A DNA stretch of 64,000 bases from Blattabacterium cuenoti (GCF_014251575.1 NZ_CP059191.1:124001-188000), one strand, 5' to 3'; positions 8,664 to 18,168 are shown, numbered from the stretch's first letter. Made by a program: numbers and translations. Notes: generated from the letters alone by a model not told the origin.

Positions 8664-10011
8664 ATAGTAGATTTAAATCTATTTTATCTAAAAAATTCGT
8701 ATTATAATTTCCTTTCAAAAAATCATCGTTTTGCATAAGTTTTCTATGAAAAGGAATAGTAGTTTGGATTCCTTCTATCACAAATTCTTCTAAAGAACGA
8801 CGCATTTTTTCAATGGTTTCTTTCCTATTTTTTGCTGTAGTGATAATTTTAGCAATCATAGAATCATAATGATGTGTAACAAAATATCCTGCATAAATAT
8901 GTGTGTCTACACGGACTCCTTTTCCTCCTGGTAAATGCATCTGAGTAATTTTTCCGGGAACTGGTCGAAAATTATGATATGGTTCTTCTGCATTAATTCT
9001 GCATTCTATTGAATACATTTTTGGATAAAAATTTTTTTTTCTGGAAAGTTTTTTTCCACAAGCTAAAAATATTTGTTCTTGAATTAAATCTAAACCTGTA
9101 ATCTCTTCGGTTATAGTATGCTCTACTTGTATTCTTGGATTCATTTCCATGAAATAAAAATTTTTCTTTTGATCTACCAAAAACTCTATAGTTCCTACTC
9201 CTTCATAATGAATAAATTCAGCAGCTTTAACTGCTTCTTCACCCATTTTTTTTCTAAGAGATGGAGTTAAAAATGGAGAAGGAGCTTCTTCTACTAGTTT
9301 TTGATTTCTTCTTTGAATAGAACAATCTCTTTCGGATAAATGACATGCTTTTCCATATCTGTCTCCTATAATTTGTATTTCTATATGCCTTGGATCTAAA
9401 ATTAATTTTTCTATATACATATCTTTTTTTCCAAAACATGACCAAGCTTCCTTTTTAGCTTCTTCCCAAGAATTTATTAAACTTTTTTTCTCAAAAACAG
9501 ATCGTATCCCTTTCCCTCCACCTCCAGAAACAGCTTTAATGATAATAGGATATCCTATCTTGTCTGCAAGATATTCTATATCTTTATAAGAATATTCCGA
9601 AAAACAATCAGATCCAGGTAAACAAGAAATTCCAGCTTTTTTCATAGTTTTTTTAGCCGAAATTTTATTCCCCATTTGAATCATATGATTTGGTTTAGCT
9701 CCTATAAATTTAATTCCATGTTTATGACACATGGATGAAAAATATGCATTTTCAGACAAAAATCCATATCCAGGATGAATAGCGTCTGCATTTGTAATTT
9801 CTGCTGCAGAAATTAAATTTGGAACATTGAGGTAGGATTGATATGGAGGAGGAGGTCCTATACATACAGCTTCATCTGCAAAATAAACATGAAGACTATG
9901 TTTGTCTGCTGTAGAATAAACAGCCACAGTTTTTATTCCCATTTCTTTGGCTGTTCGTATTATTCTCAAAGCAATTTCACCACGATTAGCTATTAATATT
10001 TTCTTAAACAT
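8650..10011 (-). CDS. accC: Acetyl-CoA carboxylase, biotin carboxylase subunit
   Basis: Carboxylates the biotin on AccB with ATP and bicarbonate, the first half-reaction of fatty-acid synthesis. At 453 residues it is normal length. It has the N-terminal MFKKILIANRGEIALRI, the ATP-grasp glycine loop VSGGGGKGIR (161-170) and the MEMNPRIQVEHTITEEITG catalytic region near 292-310. It lies 6 bases after accB on the same strand; accD is at 53387-54226 and accA was not seen in this window. It converges on prfA with a 13-base gap. Confidence 0.96.
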   Translation of the reverse strand: MFKKILIANRGEIALRIIRTAKEMGIKTVAVYSTADKHSLHVYFADEAVCIGPPPPYQSYLNVPNLISAAEITNADAIHPGYGFLSENAYFSSMCHKHGIKFIGAKPNHMIQMGNKISAKKTMKKAGISCLPGSDCFSEYSYKDIEYLADKIGYPIIIKAVSGGGGKGIRSVFEKKSLINSWEEAKKEAWSCFGKKDMYIEKLILDPRHIEIQIIGDRYGKACHLSERDCSIQRRNQKLVEEAPSPFLTPSLRKKMGEEAVKAAEFIHYEGVGTIEFLVDQKKNFYFMEMNPRIQVEHTITEEITGLDLIQEQIFLACGKKLSRKKNFYPKMYSIECRINAEEPYHNFRPVPGKITQMHLPGGKGVRVDTHIYAGYFVTHHYDSMIAKIITTAKNRKETIEKMRRSLEEFVIEGIQTTIPFHRKLMQNDDFLKGNYNTNFLDKIDLNLLLSNH

Positions 10012-10017
10012 AAAAGA

Positions 10018-10482
10018 TTAATAATTGGGATCTAAAAGAAATAAAGGTTGATCATAATCAACTGGAGAAGAATCTTCTACAAGAATTTTAACAAGTTTCC
10101 CATCGACTTCAGATTCAATATCATTGAATAATTTCATGGCTTCTATCACACAAACTTTTGTTCCTATTTTTATTTTATCTCCTATTTTCACAAAAGGTTC
10201 TTGATCTGGATGAGGTTTTCTATAAAATGTTCCTATCATAGGAGATTTTATTGTTAAATATTGATTTCGGTTTTCTTTTTCTATTTTGGAAAATCTATCA
10301 GAAAAATCAGAAATAGAGGAAGACATTTTAGAATAAGCAGAATTCCATAAATTTTTTTCATTTTTTCTTATAAATATCCTATTTTTTATATGAATTTTAG
10401 TGGTCCCTATTTTAACCCTTATTTCACTAATATTTGATTCTGAAACAAATTGAATAAGTGACTTAATTTTTTTGAAATCCAT
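10018..10482 (-). CDS. accB: Acetyl-CoA carboxylase, biotin carboxyl carrier protein
   Basis: Carries biotin between AccC and the carboxyltransferase. I place the start at the ATG at 10482 because MDFKKIKSLIQFVSESNISE is the family N terminus. The longer ATG frame from 10554 would overlap rpmF and add 24 atypical residues. The product is 154 residues with the C-terminal biotinyl domain containing VIEAMKLFNDIES; the biotinylated lysine is K117 in this numbering. It lies between rpmF (19-base gap) and accC (6-base gap), the usual flavobacterial order. Confidence 0.93.
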   Translation of the reverse strand: MDFKKIKSLIQFVSESNISEIRVKIGTTKIHIKNRIFIRKNEKNLWNSAYSKMSSSISDFSDRFSKIEKENRNQYLTIKSPMIGTFYRKPHPDQEPFVKIGDKIKIGTKVCVIEAMKLFNDIESEVDGKLVKILVEDSSPVDYDQPLFLLDPNY

Positions 10483-10501
10483 AAATTTATTATCAGGATC
10501 T

Positions 10502-10687
10502 TTATTCTTCTTTATTATATACAATTTTTCCTCTATAATAGAGTTTTTTTTCATACCAATAAGCGTGATGATATAAATGTTTTTGATTTGTTAAAGCACA
10601 TTTCACTAATAAAGGCTCTTTGATTTTCAAATGACTTCTTCTTTTATCTCTTCTGGATTTAGATTGTCTTCTTTTAGGATGTGCCAT
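10502..10687 (-). CDS. rpmF: 50S ribosomal protein L32
   Basis: Large-subunit ribosomal protein, 61 residues. MAHPKRRQSKSRRDKRRSH is the diagnostic start. The C-terminal half has one cysteine (VKCALTNQKHLYHHAYW) and not the four of zinc-ribbon L32, as in other Bacteroidota. It is first in the rpmF-accB-accC run; the shared upstream region (10688-10808, 121 bases) also serves divergent proS. Confidence 0.95.
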   Translation of the reverse strand: MAHPKRRQSKSRRDKRRSHLKIKEPLLVKCALTNQKHLYHHAYWYEKKLYYRGKIVYNKEE

Positions 10688-10808
10688 AAAAAATATTAGT
10701 TTGTTTAATAAATCACTAATTTAGAAATAAAATTAAATGTGTTAATAATTTTTTTTTATATCTTTATTTTTGAACAGATGTTTTTGTTGTTTTTATTTCT
10801 CATGTTTT

Positions 10809-12278
10809 ATGAACCAATTAACTAAACGAAATAAGGATTATTCAAAATGGTATAATGAAATAGTCGTAAAGTCTGGTTTAGCAGAATTTTCGGGTGTACG
10901 TGGTTTTATGATTATAAAACCATATGGATACTCTTTATGGGAAATCATGAAACAAAAACTAGATAAAATGCTCAAAAATACAGGACATAAAAATGTTTAT
11001 TTTCCTTTACTAATTCCTAAATCCGATTTTTCAAAAGAAAAAGAACACACTGAGATATTTTCTGAAGGATGTGCTGTGGTTACACATTATAGGTTGAAAA
11101 AAAATAAAAATGAATTGGTTCTTGATCCTGAATCAAGATTACGAGAAGAATTAGTAATTAGACCCACCTCTGAAAGTATCATATGGAAAACTTATAAACG
11201 TTGGATTCAATCTTATAGAGATCTCCCTATTTTATTAAATCAATGGGGGAATGCATTGAGGTGGGAAATGCGAACCCGTTTATTTCTTAGAACTACCGAA
11301 TTTTTGTGGCAAGAAGGACATACTGCTCATTCTACGGAAAAAGAGGCCATAGAAGAAGCTAAAAAAATATTAAACATTTATACAGATTTTTCTGAAAATA
11401 TTATGGCTGTTCCTGTTTTACAAGGAATTAAACCATACATGGATAAATTTTATGGATCCGAAAAAACATATTGTATAGAAGCTATCATGCAAGATGGAAA
11501 AGCTTTACAAATTGGTACTTCACATTTTCTAGGACAAAATTTTTCGAAAGCTTTCGATGTTCAATTCACTAATTACAATGGAAAAAAAGAATATGTATGG
11601 TCGACTTCTTGGGGTGTATCTACTAGATTAATAGGTGGATTAATCATGTCACATTCTGATGATAAAGGTTTAATCATCCCTCCAAAAATAGCTCCTATAC
11701 AAATTGTTATTATTCCTATATATAAAGACAAAGAAAAGTTTGGAATTATAAATGATATGGTCCAAAAAATTATAAATATTTTAGAAAAGGAAAGAATACG
11801 AGTAAAATATGACAATAGAATAACATTTACTCCTGGATGGAAATTTAATGAATATGAAATGAAAGGAGTCCCTATACGAATCAGTATAGGTCCAAACGAA
11901 ATCAAAAATGAAAAAGTTGAAATTTTCAGAAGAGATACACATGAGAAAATATATAACATATCTTGGATAAACTTAAAAAATTTGATTCCTAAATTACTTG
12001 ATGAAATACAAAAAAATATTTACCAAAAAGCCTTAGATAGAATGAAAAAACTAACCATAAAATCAGATCATTACAACGATTTTAAACAAAAAATCAATGA
12101 TTATGGAGGATTCATTCTTGCTCACTGGGATGGAACAAAAAATACAGGAAAGAAAATTCAAGAAGAAACAGAAGCCACTATACGTTGTATTCCCTTATCT
12201 CATGAAAAGGAAAAAGGAAAATGTATTTATTCTGGTACCCCTTCTTTTCAAAGAGTTGTTTTTTCTAAATCTTATTGA
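10809..12278 (+). CDS. proS: Prolyl-tRNA synthetase, archaeal/eukaryote type
   Basis: Charges tRNA-Pro. I use the ATG at 10809 ([19 protein letters not shown]); the frame also opens from a TTG at 10770 but that adds a Cys/Phe-rich leader not seen in the family. The 489-residue protein lacks the long editing insertion of the E. coli type. Class II motif regions include [44 protein letters not shown] and the [21 protein letters not shown] motif 3 region. This type is normal in Bacteroidota. Its last 7 bases overlap the end of pyrD. Confidence 0.94.
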   Translation: MNQLTKRNKDYSKWYNEIVVKSGLAEFSGVRGFMIIKPYGYSLWEIMKQKLDKMLKNTGHKNVYFPLLIPKSDFSKEKEHTEIFSEGCAVVTHYRLKKNKNELVLDPESRLREELVIRPTSESIIWKTYKRWIQSYRDLPILLNQWGNALRWEMRTRLFLRTTEFLWQEGHTAHSTEKEAIEEAKKILNIYTDFSENIMAVPVLQGIKPYMDKFYGSEKTYCIEAIMQDGKALQIGTSHFLGQNFSKAFDVQFTNYNGKKEYVWSTSWGVSTRLIGGLIMSHSDDKGLIIPPKIAPIQIVIIPIYKDKEKFGIINDMVQKIINILEKERIRVKYDNRITFTPGWKFNEYEMKGVPIRISIGPNEIKNEKVEIFRRDTHEKIYNISWINLKNLIPKLLDEIQKNIYQKALDRMKKLTIKSDHYNDFKQKINDYGGFILAHWDGTKNTGKKIQEETEATIRCIPLSHEKEKGKCIYSGTPSFQRVVFSKSY

Positions 12279-13213
12279 AATTTTTTCAATTTTCCTTTAA
12301 AACTATTTATCGATGAGTAATTTTTTTTCCGTAAAAAAAGAGTAAATTCTTTTTTTAATCTATCAAATACTGTAACTCCTTCCTTCATCAATTGTGTTCC
12401 GATTTGAACAGCTGAAGCCCCACATAATATGTGTTCAAAAATATCTTTTCCAGAAGAAATTCCTCCACATCCTATAATAGAAATATCTTTTCGAAGATAA
12501 GTATAAAATTTACGAATATTAGCTAGTGCAAATGGTTTTATAATTGATCCACCAATCCCTCCAAATCCATTTTTGGGTTGTATTACTGCTGTTTCGTTAC
12601 TCGTATCAACAAAGATTCCGTTGGGTAAGCTATTAATACAAGTAATAAAAATAATAGGAAATTGATTCAAAATTAAAGACATATTCTTGATGTATCCCTC
12701 CTTGAAATAAGGAGGAAGTTTAATTCCTAAAGGTTTTTCATTAAATTTAAATACATTTTCTAAAAAACCATAAATTTTGTGTAAATCGTCTCCTAATACT
12801 TCTTCTTGAAGATTTGGACAAGATAAATTCAACTCTATAGCCGTAATTTTTGAAGAATAATTAGCTTTTCTAATGAGAAAAAAATTTTCTTCTATAGATA
12901 ATCCGGATATAGAAAGAAAAACAGGTTTTTTTGTTTTTTTTTCTTCTAAAAAATTTAAATAAAAATCTATTCCAAGATTAGGTAATCCCATGGAATTTAT
13001 GCTTCCCATATTCCACTCAAAATATCTTGGCTTGATGTTTCCTTTTCTTGGTCTGCTTGTACAGCTTTTTGTGACTATAGCACCAGAAGAACTATCTAAA
13101 AGATCGGACAATTCTTGATCTGTAGTACAAAGAGCTCCTGAAGCATTCATAATACATGATGAAAGTTGAATCTCATTTATATGAGCAGAAATATCTATTT
13201 TTTTCATAATCAT
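12272..13213 (-). CDS. pyrD: Dihydroorotate dehydrogenase, class 1A-like
   Basis: Oxidises dihydroorotate to orotate, the fourth step of pyrimidine synthesis. The sequence has [10 protein letters not shown] near the FMN site, [27 protein letters not shown] and [13 protein letters not shown]; the NLSCPN cysteine is the class 1 catalytic base, and the lack of an N-terminal membrane helix argues against class 2. ATG codons at 13213 and 13207 are both possible starts. It lies divergent from the fused pyrE-pyrF gene, so three of the last pyrimidine steps are encoded side by side. It overlaps convergent proS by 7 bases. Confidence 0.92.
   Translation of the reverse strand: MIMKKIDISAHINEIQLSSCIMNASGALCTTDQELSDLLDSSSGAIVTKSCTSRPRKGNIKPRYFEWNMGSINSMGLPNLGIDFYLNFLEEKKTKKPVFLSISGLSIEENFFLIRKANYSSKITAIELNLSCPNLQEEVLGDDLHKIYGFLENVFKFNEKPLGIKLPPYFKEGYIKNMSLILNQFPIIFITCINSLPNGIFVDTSNETAVIQPKNGFGGIGGSIIKPFALANIRKFYTYLRKDISIIGCGGISSGKDIFEHILCGASAVQIGTQLMKEGVTVFDRLKKEFTLFLRKKNYSSINSFKGKLKKFQ
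12274..12290. terminator. Possible AT-rich hairpin at the proS/pyrD convergent overlap
   Basis: Perfect 7-base arms ATTGAAA (12274-12280) and TTTCAAT (12284-12290) with a TTT loop, sitting on both stop codons. It has only one G-C pair and only a short T-rich tail on the plus strand, so it is a weak candidate for a terminator of either gene. Confidence 0.25.
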
Positions 13214-13275
13214 ATCAGTCAATTATAATAATATCCAAGTATAAAATTTTTAACTTTACCAAAACAGTTTTTTTT

Positions 13276-14637
13276 ATGGAAGAAAAAGAACAGTTCTTTT
13301 TAAAAATTTACAATTTAGGAATCATCAAATTTGGAAATTTCACTTTGAAAAGTGGAATGAATTCTCCCATATATATAGATTTTCGTCCAATAGCTTCTAG
13401 ACCAGATTTATTAATCAAATTATCAGATTTACTTCTTCATGAAGTTTCATATACTAATTTTGAACTAATTTGTGGAGTTCCTTACGCCGCTTTGCCTATA
13501 GCTACAACTTTATCTTTGAGGTCTAATATTCCGTTAATTATTAAAAGAAAAGAAAATAAAGGTTATGGAACCAAGCGAATGATTGAAGGAATTTACAAAA
13601 AAGGACAAAATTGTCTTCTCATAGAAGATGTCATAACAAGTGGAGATAGTTTATTAAAAACTGTAATAGATCTTGAAAAAGAAGGATTGATTATAAAAGA
13701 TATTATGTCCATTCTTGATAGAGAACAAGGAGGAACAGAAAATATAAAAAAAAGGGGATATAATATACGAACTTTATTTCGTATAGGAGAAGTTTTAAAA
13801 ATGTTAGAAAAAAAACATTTTTTAAAAAAAAAAAAAATACACATGATTCAATTTTTTTTTAGCAAAAAAAATATAAAAAATTTTCAAAACAAACGTATTT
13901 CTTATGAAGAAAAAAAAGAAAAAACTTCTCATCCTATAGGAAAAAAACTTATTGAGATTACATTGAAAAAAAAAACCAATCTGATCGTTTCTGCGGATTT
14001 AGTACATTCTAAAAATATATTGAAATTAGTCAATTTAGTTGGAGATATCATTTGTGGATTAAAACTTCATGTAGATATTATTAATGATTTTTCATTTTCA
14101 TTTATAAATTCTCTTAAAAATATTTCTATAGAAAAAAATTTTTTACTACTTGAAGATAGAAAATTGTGTGATGTAGGTCCTACTAATTATCTTCAATTAC
14201 ATTATGGAATATATAAGATTTCTTCTTGGGCGGATATTATCACTGCGCACGTATTTGCGGGTAGTGGGAGTCTACAGAACTTGAATATTCCTTCTAGTAT
14301 GGGTTTAATTACGATATCTGAAATGTCTTCTTATGGAAGATTGTCCGATGATAATTATATAAGAAAAGCATTAAATATTTCTTTGAAAAACCCGAAAGTT
14401 ATTGGAACTGTGGCACAAAGAAAAGTAGACGATAGATTATTACTATTTACTCCTGGAATTCATTTTTCTAATTCAAATAATTTAGTAAATAGCTATATTC
14501 ATCCCACTCAAGCTTTTGAAAAAAATGGAAGTGACTTTATCATTGTAGGAAGAGCTATTTACCAGTCTAACAATCCAAAAATAGCAGCAGAAGAATATAG
14601 AAACGCAGGATGGAAAGCGTATGAAAATGGTCTTTGA
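13276..14637 (+). CDS. pyrEF: Fused UMP synthase: orotate phosphoribosyltransferase + OMP decarboxylase
   Basis: One 453-residue frame holds both last steps of UMP synthesis in the order OPRT-ODC, as in eukaryotic UMPS. The OPRT domain (about 1-175) has FTLKSGMNSPIYIDFR, CGVPYAALPIATTLS and the PRPP loop LLIEDVITSG (114-123). The ODC domain (about 217-453) has GLKLHVDI (261-268), the catalytic EDRKLCD with D294, K296 and D299, an IVGRAIYQ phosphate site and a C terminus reading EEYRNAGWKAYENGL; these look much more like the eukaryotic ODC than the short E. coli PyrF. The Lys-rich linker carries a run of 14 adenines. Divergent from pyrD with a 53-base gap. Confidence 0.94.
   Translation: MEEKEQFFLKIYNLGIIKFGNFTLKSGMNSPIYIDFRPIASRPDLLIKLSDLLLHEVSYTNFELICGVPYAALPIATTLSLRSNIPLIIKRKENKGYGTKRMIEGIYKKGQNCLLIEDVITSGDSLLKTVIDLEKEGLIIKDIMSILDREQGGTENIKKRGYNIRTLFRIGEVLKMLEKKHFLKKKKIHMIQFFFSKKNIKNFQNKRISYEEKKEKTSHPIGKKLIEITLKKKTNLIVSADLVHSKNILKLVNLVGDIICGLKLHVDIINDFSFSFINSLKNISIEKNFLLLEDRKLCDVGPTNYLQLHYGIYKISSWADIITAHVFAGSGSLQNLNIPSSMGLITISEMSSYGRLSDDNYIRKALNISLKNPKVIGTVAQRKVDDRLLLFTPGIHFSNSNNLVNSYIHPTQAFEKNGSDFIIVGRAIYQSNNPKIAAEEYRNAGWKAYENGL
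13824..13837 (+). repeat. Poly(A)14 tract in the linker of the fused UMP synthase
   Basis: Fourteen consecutive adenines covering the end of L183, K184-K187 and the start of I188. The frame is intact as written. One extra A would stop translation after 195 residues and one fewer after 189, in both cases just beyond the OPRT domain. Confidence 0.9.
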
Positions 14638-14817
14638 ATGAATTTGTGAGTTTTTTTCAAAAAAATTAATGATACTGATTATATTTTTATTTAATTTGTA
14701 TGTGTGATTAAGATCTTGTTTTTTTTAGAAAAAAACATGATAACTTATTGTAAACGTGTTCGTTATTTATCGATAAATTCGTAAAAAAGTAAAAATTCTT
14801 TAGAATAAATTTTGAAT
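14638..14817. other. 180-base intergenic region between pyrEF and marC
   Basis: AT-rich spacer with no credible ORF or RNA. It contains a weak hairpin with arms of TG plus seven T and seven A plus CA (about 14717-14737) that could end pyrEF transcription. The promoter of marC is presumably here, but I recognise no convincing -33/-7 pair. Confidence 0.35.
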
Positions 14818-15393
14818 ATGGAATGGATAAATTCATTAATTAGTTGTTTTATGATCCTTTTTAGCATTATTGACATATTAGGAAATGCTCCCATTATTAT
14901 GGGATTCAAATCAAAAGGAAATATAATAGATACTAAAAAAGTTATAATTACTTCTCTTGTTATATTTTTATCTTTCCTATTTTTAGGACAACCTATGCTC
15001 AAAATTATTGGAGTGGATGTTCACTCTTTCTCCGTAGCAGGATCTATAGTATTGTTTTTAATTGGTTTAGAAATGATATTAGGGGTGGACTTTCATAAGG
15101 TGACAGAAAATGCTCAAACTTCTATTGTTCCAATAGCTTTTCCTCTTATAGCTGGACCAGGATCTTTAACTACCTTAATTTCATTAAGAACAACTTATGA
15201 CGTAAATGTTATTCTTTTATCTTTGATACTCAACATGATAGTTGTCTATTTTGTGATAGATAGATGCGATTTTATAGCTGAAAAAATAGGAAACAGTGGG
15301 TTAGACATACTCAAAAAAATATTTGGAATTGTTTTATTAGCTTTTGCCGTTAAAATTTTTGGAGCAAATGCAGGTCAATTATTTCAACCATAA
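14818..15393 (+). CDS. MarC-family integral membrane protein
   Basis: MarC/UPF0056 proteins are inner-membrane proteins of unknown function. The 191-residue product has six hydrophobic segments and the family motifs GNAPIIMGF, VAGSIVLFLIGLEMILG and PLIAGPGSLTTLISL. The start is the ATG at 14818; a TTG two codons earlier is less likely. Its end overlaps the end of the convergent rnpA gene by about 10 bases. Confidence 0.88.
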   Translation: MEWINSLISCFMILFSIIDILGNAPIIMGFKSKGNIIDTKKVIITSLVIFLSFLFLGQPMLKIIGVDVHSFSVAGSIVLFLIGLEMILGVDFHKVTENAQTSIVPIAFPLIAGPGSLTTLISLRTTYDVNVILLSLILNMIVVYFVIDRCDFIAEKIGNSGLDILKKIFGIVLLAFAVKIFGANAGQLFQP

Positions 15394-15732
15394 TCTTTTT
15401 TTATTTTATTGAAAATTTTTTTAATAGATCTATTTATATCTTGAAATCTAGGAATAGATAAATTTTTGTAAATGAGAATGATATAAAAACTTTTGTTTTT
15501 TATATGTTTTTCCAAAATAAATTTATTCAATGAAAAACAAGCTCTTAATAAACGTTTTATTCTATTTCGATGAACCGATTTTTTAAAATTTTTTTTTTAC
15601 TAAAGTTCCAATTAAATTGATTAATGAATTTTTTTCATAATTTAATAGAAAAACAGAACAAACAGGATCTACCAACAAATATTTTCCATTTTTTATGACT
15701 TTATCAAAAATTTTTTTACCTTTTTTTTTCAT
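15384..15732 (-). pseudogene. rnpA: RNase P protein component, frameshifted at a poly(A)10 tract
   Basis: Protein subunit of RNase P. From the ATG at 15732 the frame reads 49 residues (MKKKGKKIFDKV...NLIGTLVKKKF) and stops at once after a run of ten adenines (complement of 15589-15598). In the next frame the protein continues without a stop as KKSVHRNRIKRLLRACFSLN...NRSIKKIFNKIKKDYG to a TGA at 15384; the basic RNR signature of RnpA is intact. Nine adenines would give one 115-residue protein, the normal length. The rest looks well conserved, so the gene may be rescued by transcriptional slippage. Sequencing error and true decay are the alternatives. Confidence 0.88.
15589..15598 (-). repeat. 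Poly(A)10 slippage site in rnpA
   Basis: Ten T on the plus strand, ten A in the rnpA message, exactly at the point where the two rnpA frames meet. Removing one A, or adding two, restores a single frame. Confidence 0.88.
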
Positions 15733-15746
15733 GTGATAATTCACAA

Positions 15747-16745
15747 TTAATAATTACTAATAAATTCTTCTAATTTGGATACCATTCCTATGGGACCACA
15801 TACAAATGGAGTTCTTTGATGTAATTTTGTAGGTTCTATATCTAAAATTCGTTTTTTTCCATCAGAAGCCTTTCCACCAGCTTGTTCTGCTAGAAAAGCC
15901 ATTGGATTGCATTCATAAAGCAATCTTAATTTTCCTTCTGGAGAAGAAGCGGTTTTAGGATAGATATATATTCCTCCTTGTATCATATTTCTGTGAAAAT
16001 CTCCTACCAAAGATCCAATATATCTTGCCGTATAAGGACGATTTTCTTTTTTTTCTTGGCAATATTTTATAAATTTCCTAATTCCATTAGAAAATTTTGC
16101 ATAATTCCCTTCATTAATAGAATAAATTTTTTCTTTTTTAGGAAAAAAAAGATTAGGATGAGATAAATAAAAAGTTCCGACTGAAGGATCTAAAGTAAAT
16201 CCATGAACTCCATTTCCAGTACTATACACCAGTATAGTAGAGGATCCATAAATAATATATCCTGCAAGGATTTGTTGATTTCCTTTTTGCAAAAAATCTT
16301 CTATTGTTACATTCATTTGAATAGAAGATTTTCTCATATATACGGAAAATATAGTTCCTATAGATACATTGACGTCTATATTGGAAGATCCGTCAAGTGG
16401 ATCTATTAAAACAATATATTGATTTTGTAAAGGATTTTCTTTTTTATTATTTATCACTATAAAATCTTTACTTTCTTCGGAAGCTATTCCACAAACTACA
16501 TTTCTGCTTTTAAAAGATTCAATAAAAGCTTTGTTAGCAAAATCATCCAATTTTTGTTGATTTTCTCCTTGAATATTAGTAACTCCAGAACTTCCTATAA
16601 TTTCTTCAGTTAACCCCGCTTTATTGACTTCTTTATGAATAGCCTTAGAAGCTAATTTAATAGAACTAAACAATCGCAACAAAGCCTCAGTTGAATACGA
16701 GAAACGATCTCTATTTTCTATAACAAACTCTCCTAATGTATACAT
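15747..16745 (-). CDS. fbp: Fructose-1,6-bisphosphatase, class I
   Basis: Hydrolyses fructose-1,6-bisphosphate to fructose-6-phosphate, the committed step of gluconeogenesis. At 332 residues it is normal length. The metal-binding signature [19 protein letters not shown] (about 112-130) and [20 protein letters not shown] near the C terminus are clear. With the class II aldolase at 54231 it points to sugar being made from amino acids or other small precursors; no phosphofructokinase was seen here. It lies 14 bases upstream of rnpA on the same strand. Confidence 0.95.
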   Translation of the reverse strand: MYTLGEFVIENRDRFSYSTEALLRLFSSIKLASKAIHKEVNKAGLTEEIIGSSGVTNIQGENQQKLDDFANKAFIESFKSRNVVCGIASEESKDFIVINNKKENPLQNQYIVLIDPLDGSSNIDVNVSIGTIFSVYMRKSSIQMNVTIEDFLQKGNQQILAGYIIYGSSTILVYSTGNGVHGFTLDPSVGTFYLSHPNLFFPKKEKIYSINEGNYAKFSNGIRKFIKYCQEKKENRPYTARYIGSLVGDFHRNMIQGGIYIYPKTASSPEGKLRLLYECNPMAFLAEQAGGKASDGKKRILDIEPTKLHQRTPFVCGPIGMVSKLEEFISNY

Positions 16746-16905
16746 ACATTTATCAGAAAACGCAATACTTTCTACAAAGTAAAAAGATCAGATTATTTTT
16801 TCAAATAATATCTATATTTTATTTTTCTAGATAGAATTTTTAGAATATATCAATAAACTTTATAAAGTTATTAAAAATTTCTTATATTTTTATTAAATTT
16901 TATTG
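16746..16905. other. 160-base divergent region between fbp and plsC
   Basis: AT-rich gap between the divergent starts of fbp and plsC. It must contain both promoters. I see no ORF, RNA or firm promoter motif. Confidence 0.4.
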
Positions 16906-17667
16906 ATGAAAATTCTGCAAGTATCACTTATATTATTATGGCGTGCATGGTTTTTTATTATCAACATATTTTTAATTCCATTATGGGCAGGTGCTTCTAT
17001 TCCATTCCTTTTTAAAGATAAATATTATCCCATTGTATATTGGTTTCATCAAATGTGGGCTAGAAGCAATCTATTTCTCATGGGGTTTTGGTATGTATTA
17101 GAAAAAGATGAAGAAAAGTTAGACAAAAATAAACAATACTTGATTATCAGTAATCACACCTCTATCATGGATATTATGTTAATTTATTCCTTAATGAGAA
17201 ATCATCCTCTAGTTTTTGTAGGAAAAGCGGAATTAGCTAAACTTCCATTTTTTGGTTTTGTTTACAAAAAAAGCAATATTCTTATAGATAGAAAAAATTT
17301 ATCTAGTTGTATACAAGTATTTAAAAAAATACAGGATAAAGTAGATTCTGGAAAAAGTGTTTGCATTTTCCCAGAAGGGGGGGTACCTAATCAGTCTGTT
17401 TTTTTGGATCATTTCAAGAGTGGTGCTTTTTTTATAGCCATAATCAAGAAAATTTCCATTATTCCCTTTACTATAGCTGATATAAAAACAAAATTTCCTA
17501 GTTTTTCTATTATGAAAGGTGGACCAGGAAAAATAAGAATCAAACAACATCATTCTATATCAACAAAAAATTTATCCTTAAAAGATAAAAATGATTTGAA
17601 AAAAAAATGTTTCAATTTGATAAAATATCAATTAGAAAAATTTGATCGTGAAAAAGAAAATAATTAA
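16906..17667 (+). CDS. plsC: 1-acyl-sn-glycerol-3-phosphate acyltransferase
   Basis: Adds the second acyl chain to lysophosphatidate to make phosphatidate at the inner membrane. The 253-residue protein has hydrophobic N-terminal segments (about 5-40), the catalytic HxxxxD motif in ISNHTSIMDIML, and the glycerol-phosphate motif FPEGGVPNQS. I start at the ATG at 16906; the frame extends one codon further to a TTG. Followed closely by rnhA. Confidence 0.92.
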   Translation: MKILQVSLILLWRAWFFIINIFLIPLWAGASIPFLFKDKYYPIVYWFHQMWARSNLFLMGFWYVLEKDEEKLDKNKQYLIISNHTSIMDIMLIYSLMRNHPLVFVGKAELAKLPFFGFVYKKSNILIDRKNLSSCIQVFKKIQDKVDSGKSVCIFPEGGVPNQSVFLDHFKSGAFFIAIIKKISIIPFTIADIKTKFPSFSIMKGGPGKIRIKQHHSISTKNLSLKDKNDLKKKCFNLIKYQLEKFDREKENN

Positions 17668-17688
17668 AAATTTTAATATGAATTGTTC

Positions 17689-18168
17689 GTGAATAAAAAA
17701 ATTCATATTTATACTGATGGTTCTTCAAAAGGAAATCCTGGACCAGGAGGATATGGAGTTTTTATAGAAACGATTGGAAATTCTTATAATAGAAAAATAA
17801 TTTCAGAAGGATTTCGTTATACAACGAATAATAGAATGGAACTATTAGCAGTTATTGTCGGATTAGAAGAAATCAAAAAAAGAAAACAAAATATTGTAGT
17901 TTTTACTGATTCTAAATATGTAGTCAATCCGATTCAAAACAATTGGATTTATAAATGGAAAGAAAATAATTTTTTTAATAAAAAAAATGTAGATCTATGG
18001 AAAAGATTTTTAGATATTTTTCATAAACAATTTATCATTTTTCAATGGATTAAATCTCACAATAATCATTATATTAATGATTATTGTGATAGATTATCTG
18101 TAGAAGCTTCTAAAAGAAAAACTCTAAAAATAGATTATGTGTATGAAAAGCAGAATAAATTTTTATAA
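17689..18168 (+). CDS. rnhA: Ribonuclease HI
   Basis: Degrades RNA in RNA-DNA hybrids. All four acidic active-site positions are visible: IYTDGSSKGNPGPGG, NRMELLAVIVGLEE, VFTDSKYVV and NDYCDRLSVEAS. The start is uncommon: there is no in-frame ATG, and either GTG at 17689 (159 residues) or TTG at 17683 must serve. I prefer GTG because the protein then begins VNKKIHIYTDGS, the usual distance from the first aspartate. The last 6 bases overlap the end of the convergent methyltransferase gene. Confidence 0.93.
   Translation: MNKKIHIYTDGSSKGNPGPGGYGVFIETIGNSYNRKIISEGFRYTTNNRMELLAVIVGLEEIKKRKQNIVVFTDSKYVVNPIQNNWIYKWKENNFFNKKNVDLWKRFLDIFHKQFIIFQWIKSHNNHYINDYCDRLSVEASKRKTLKIDYVYEKQNKFL

Noticed and set aside
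14763..15002. 79-codon minus-strand frame over the marC start
   Set aside because: Antisense shadow of the marC gene with no recognisable features.
15589..15598. Programmed ribosomal frameshifting as the cause of the rnpA, methyltransferase and deaminase breaks
   Set aside because: No downstream pseudoknot or Shine-Dalgarno-like stimulator is visible, and the three sites need different shift directions; polymerase slippage or sequencing error fits better.
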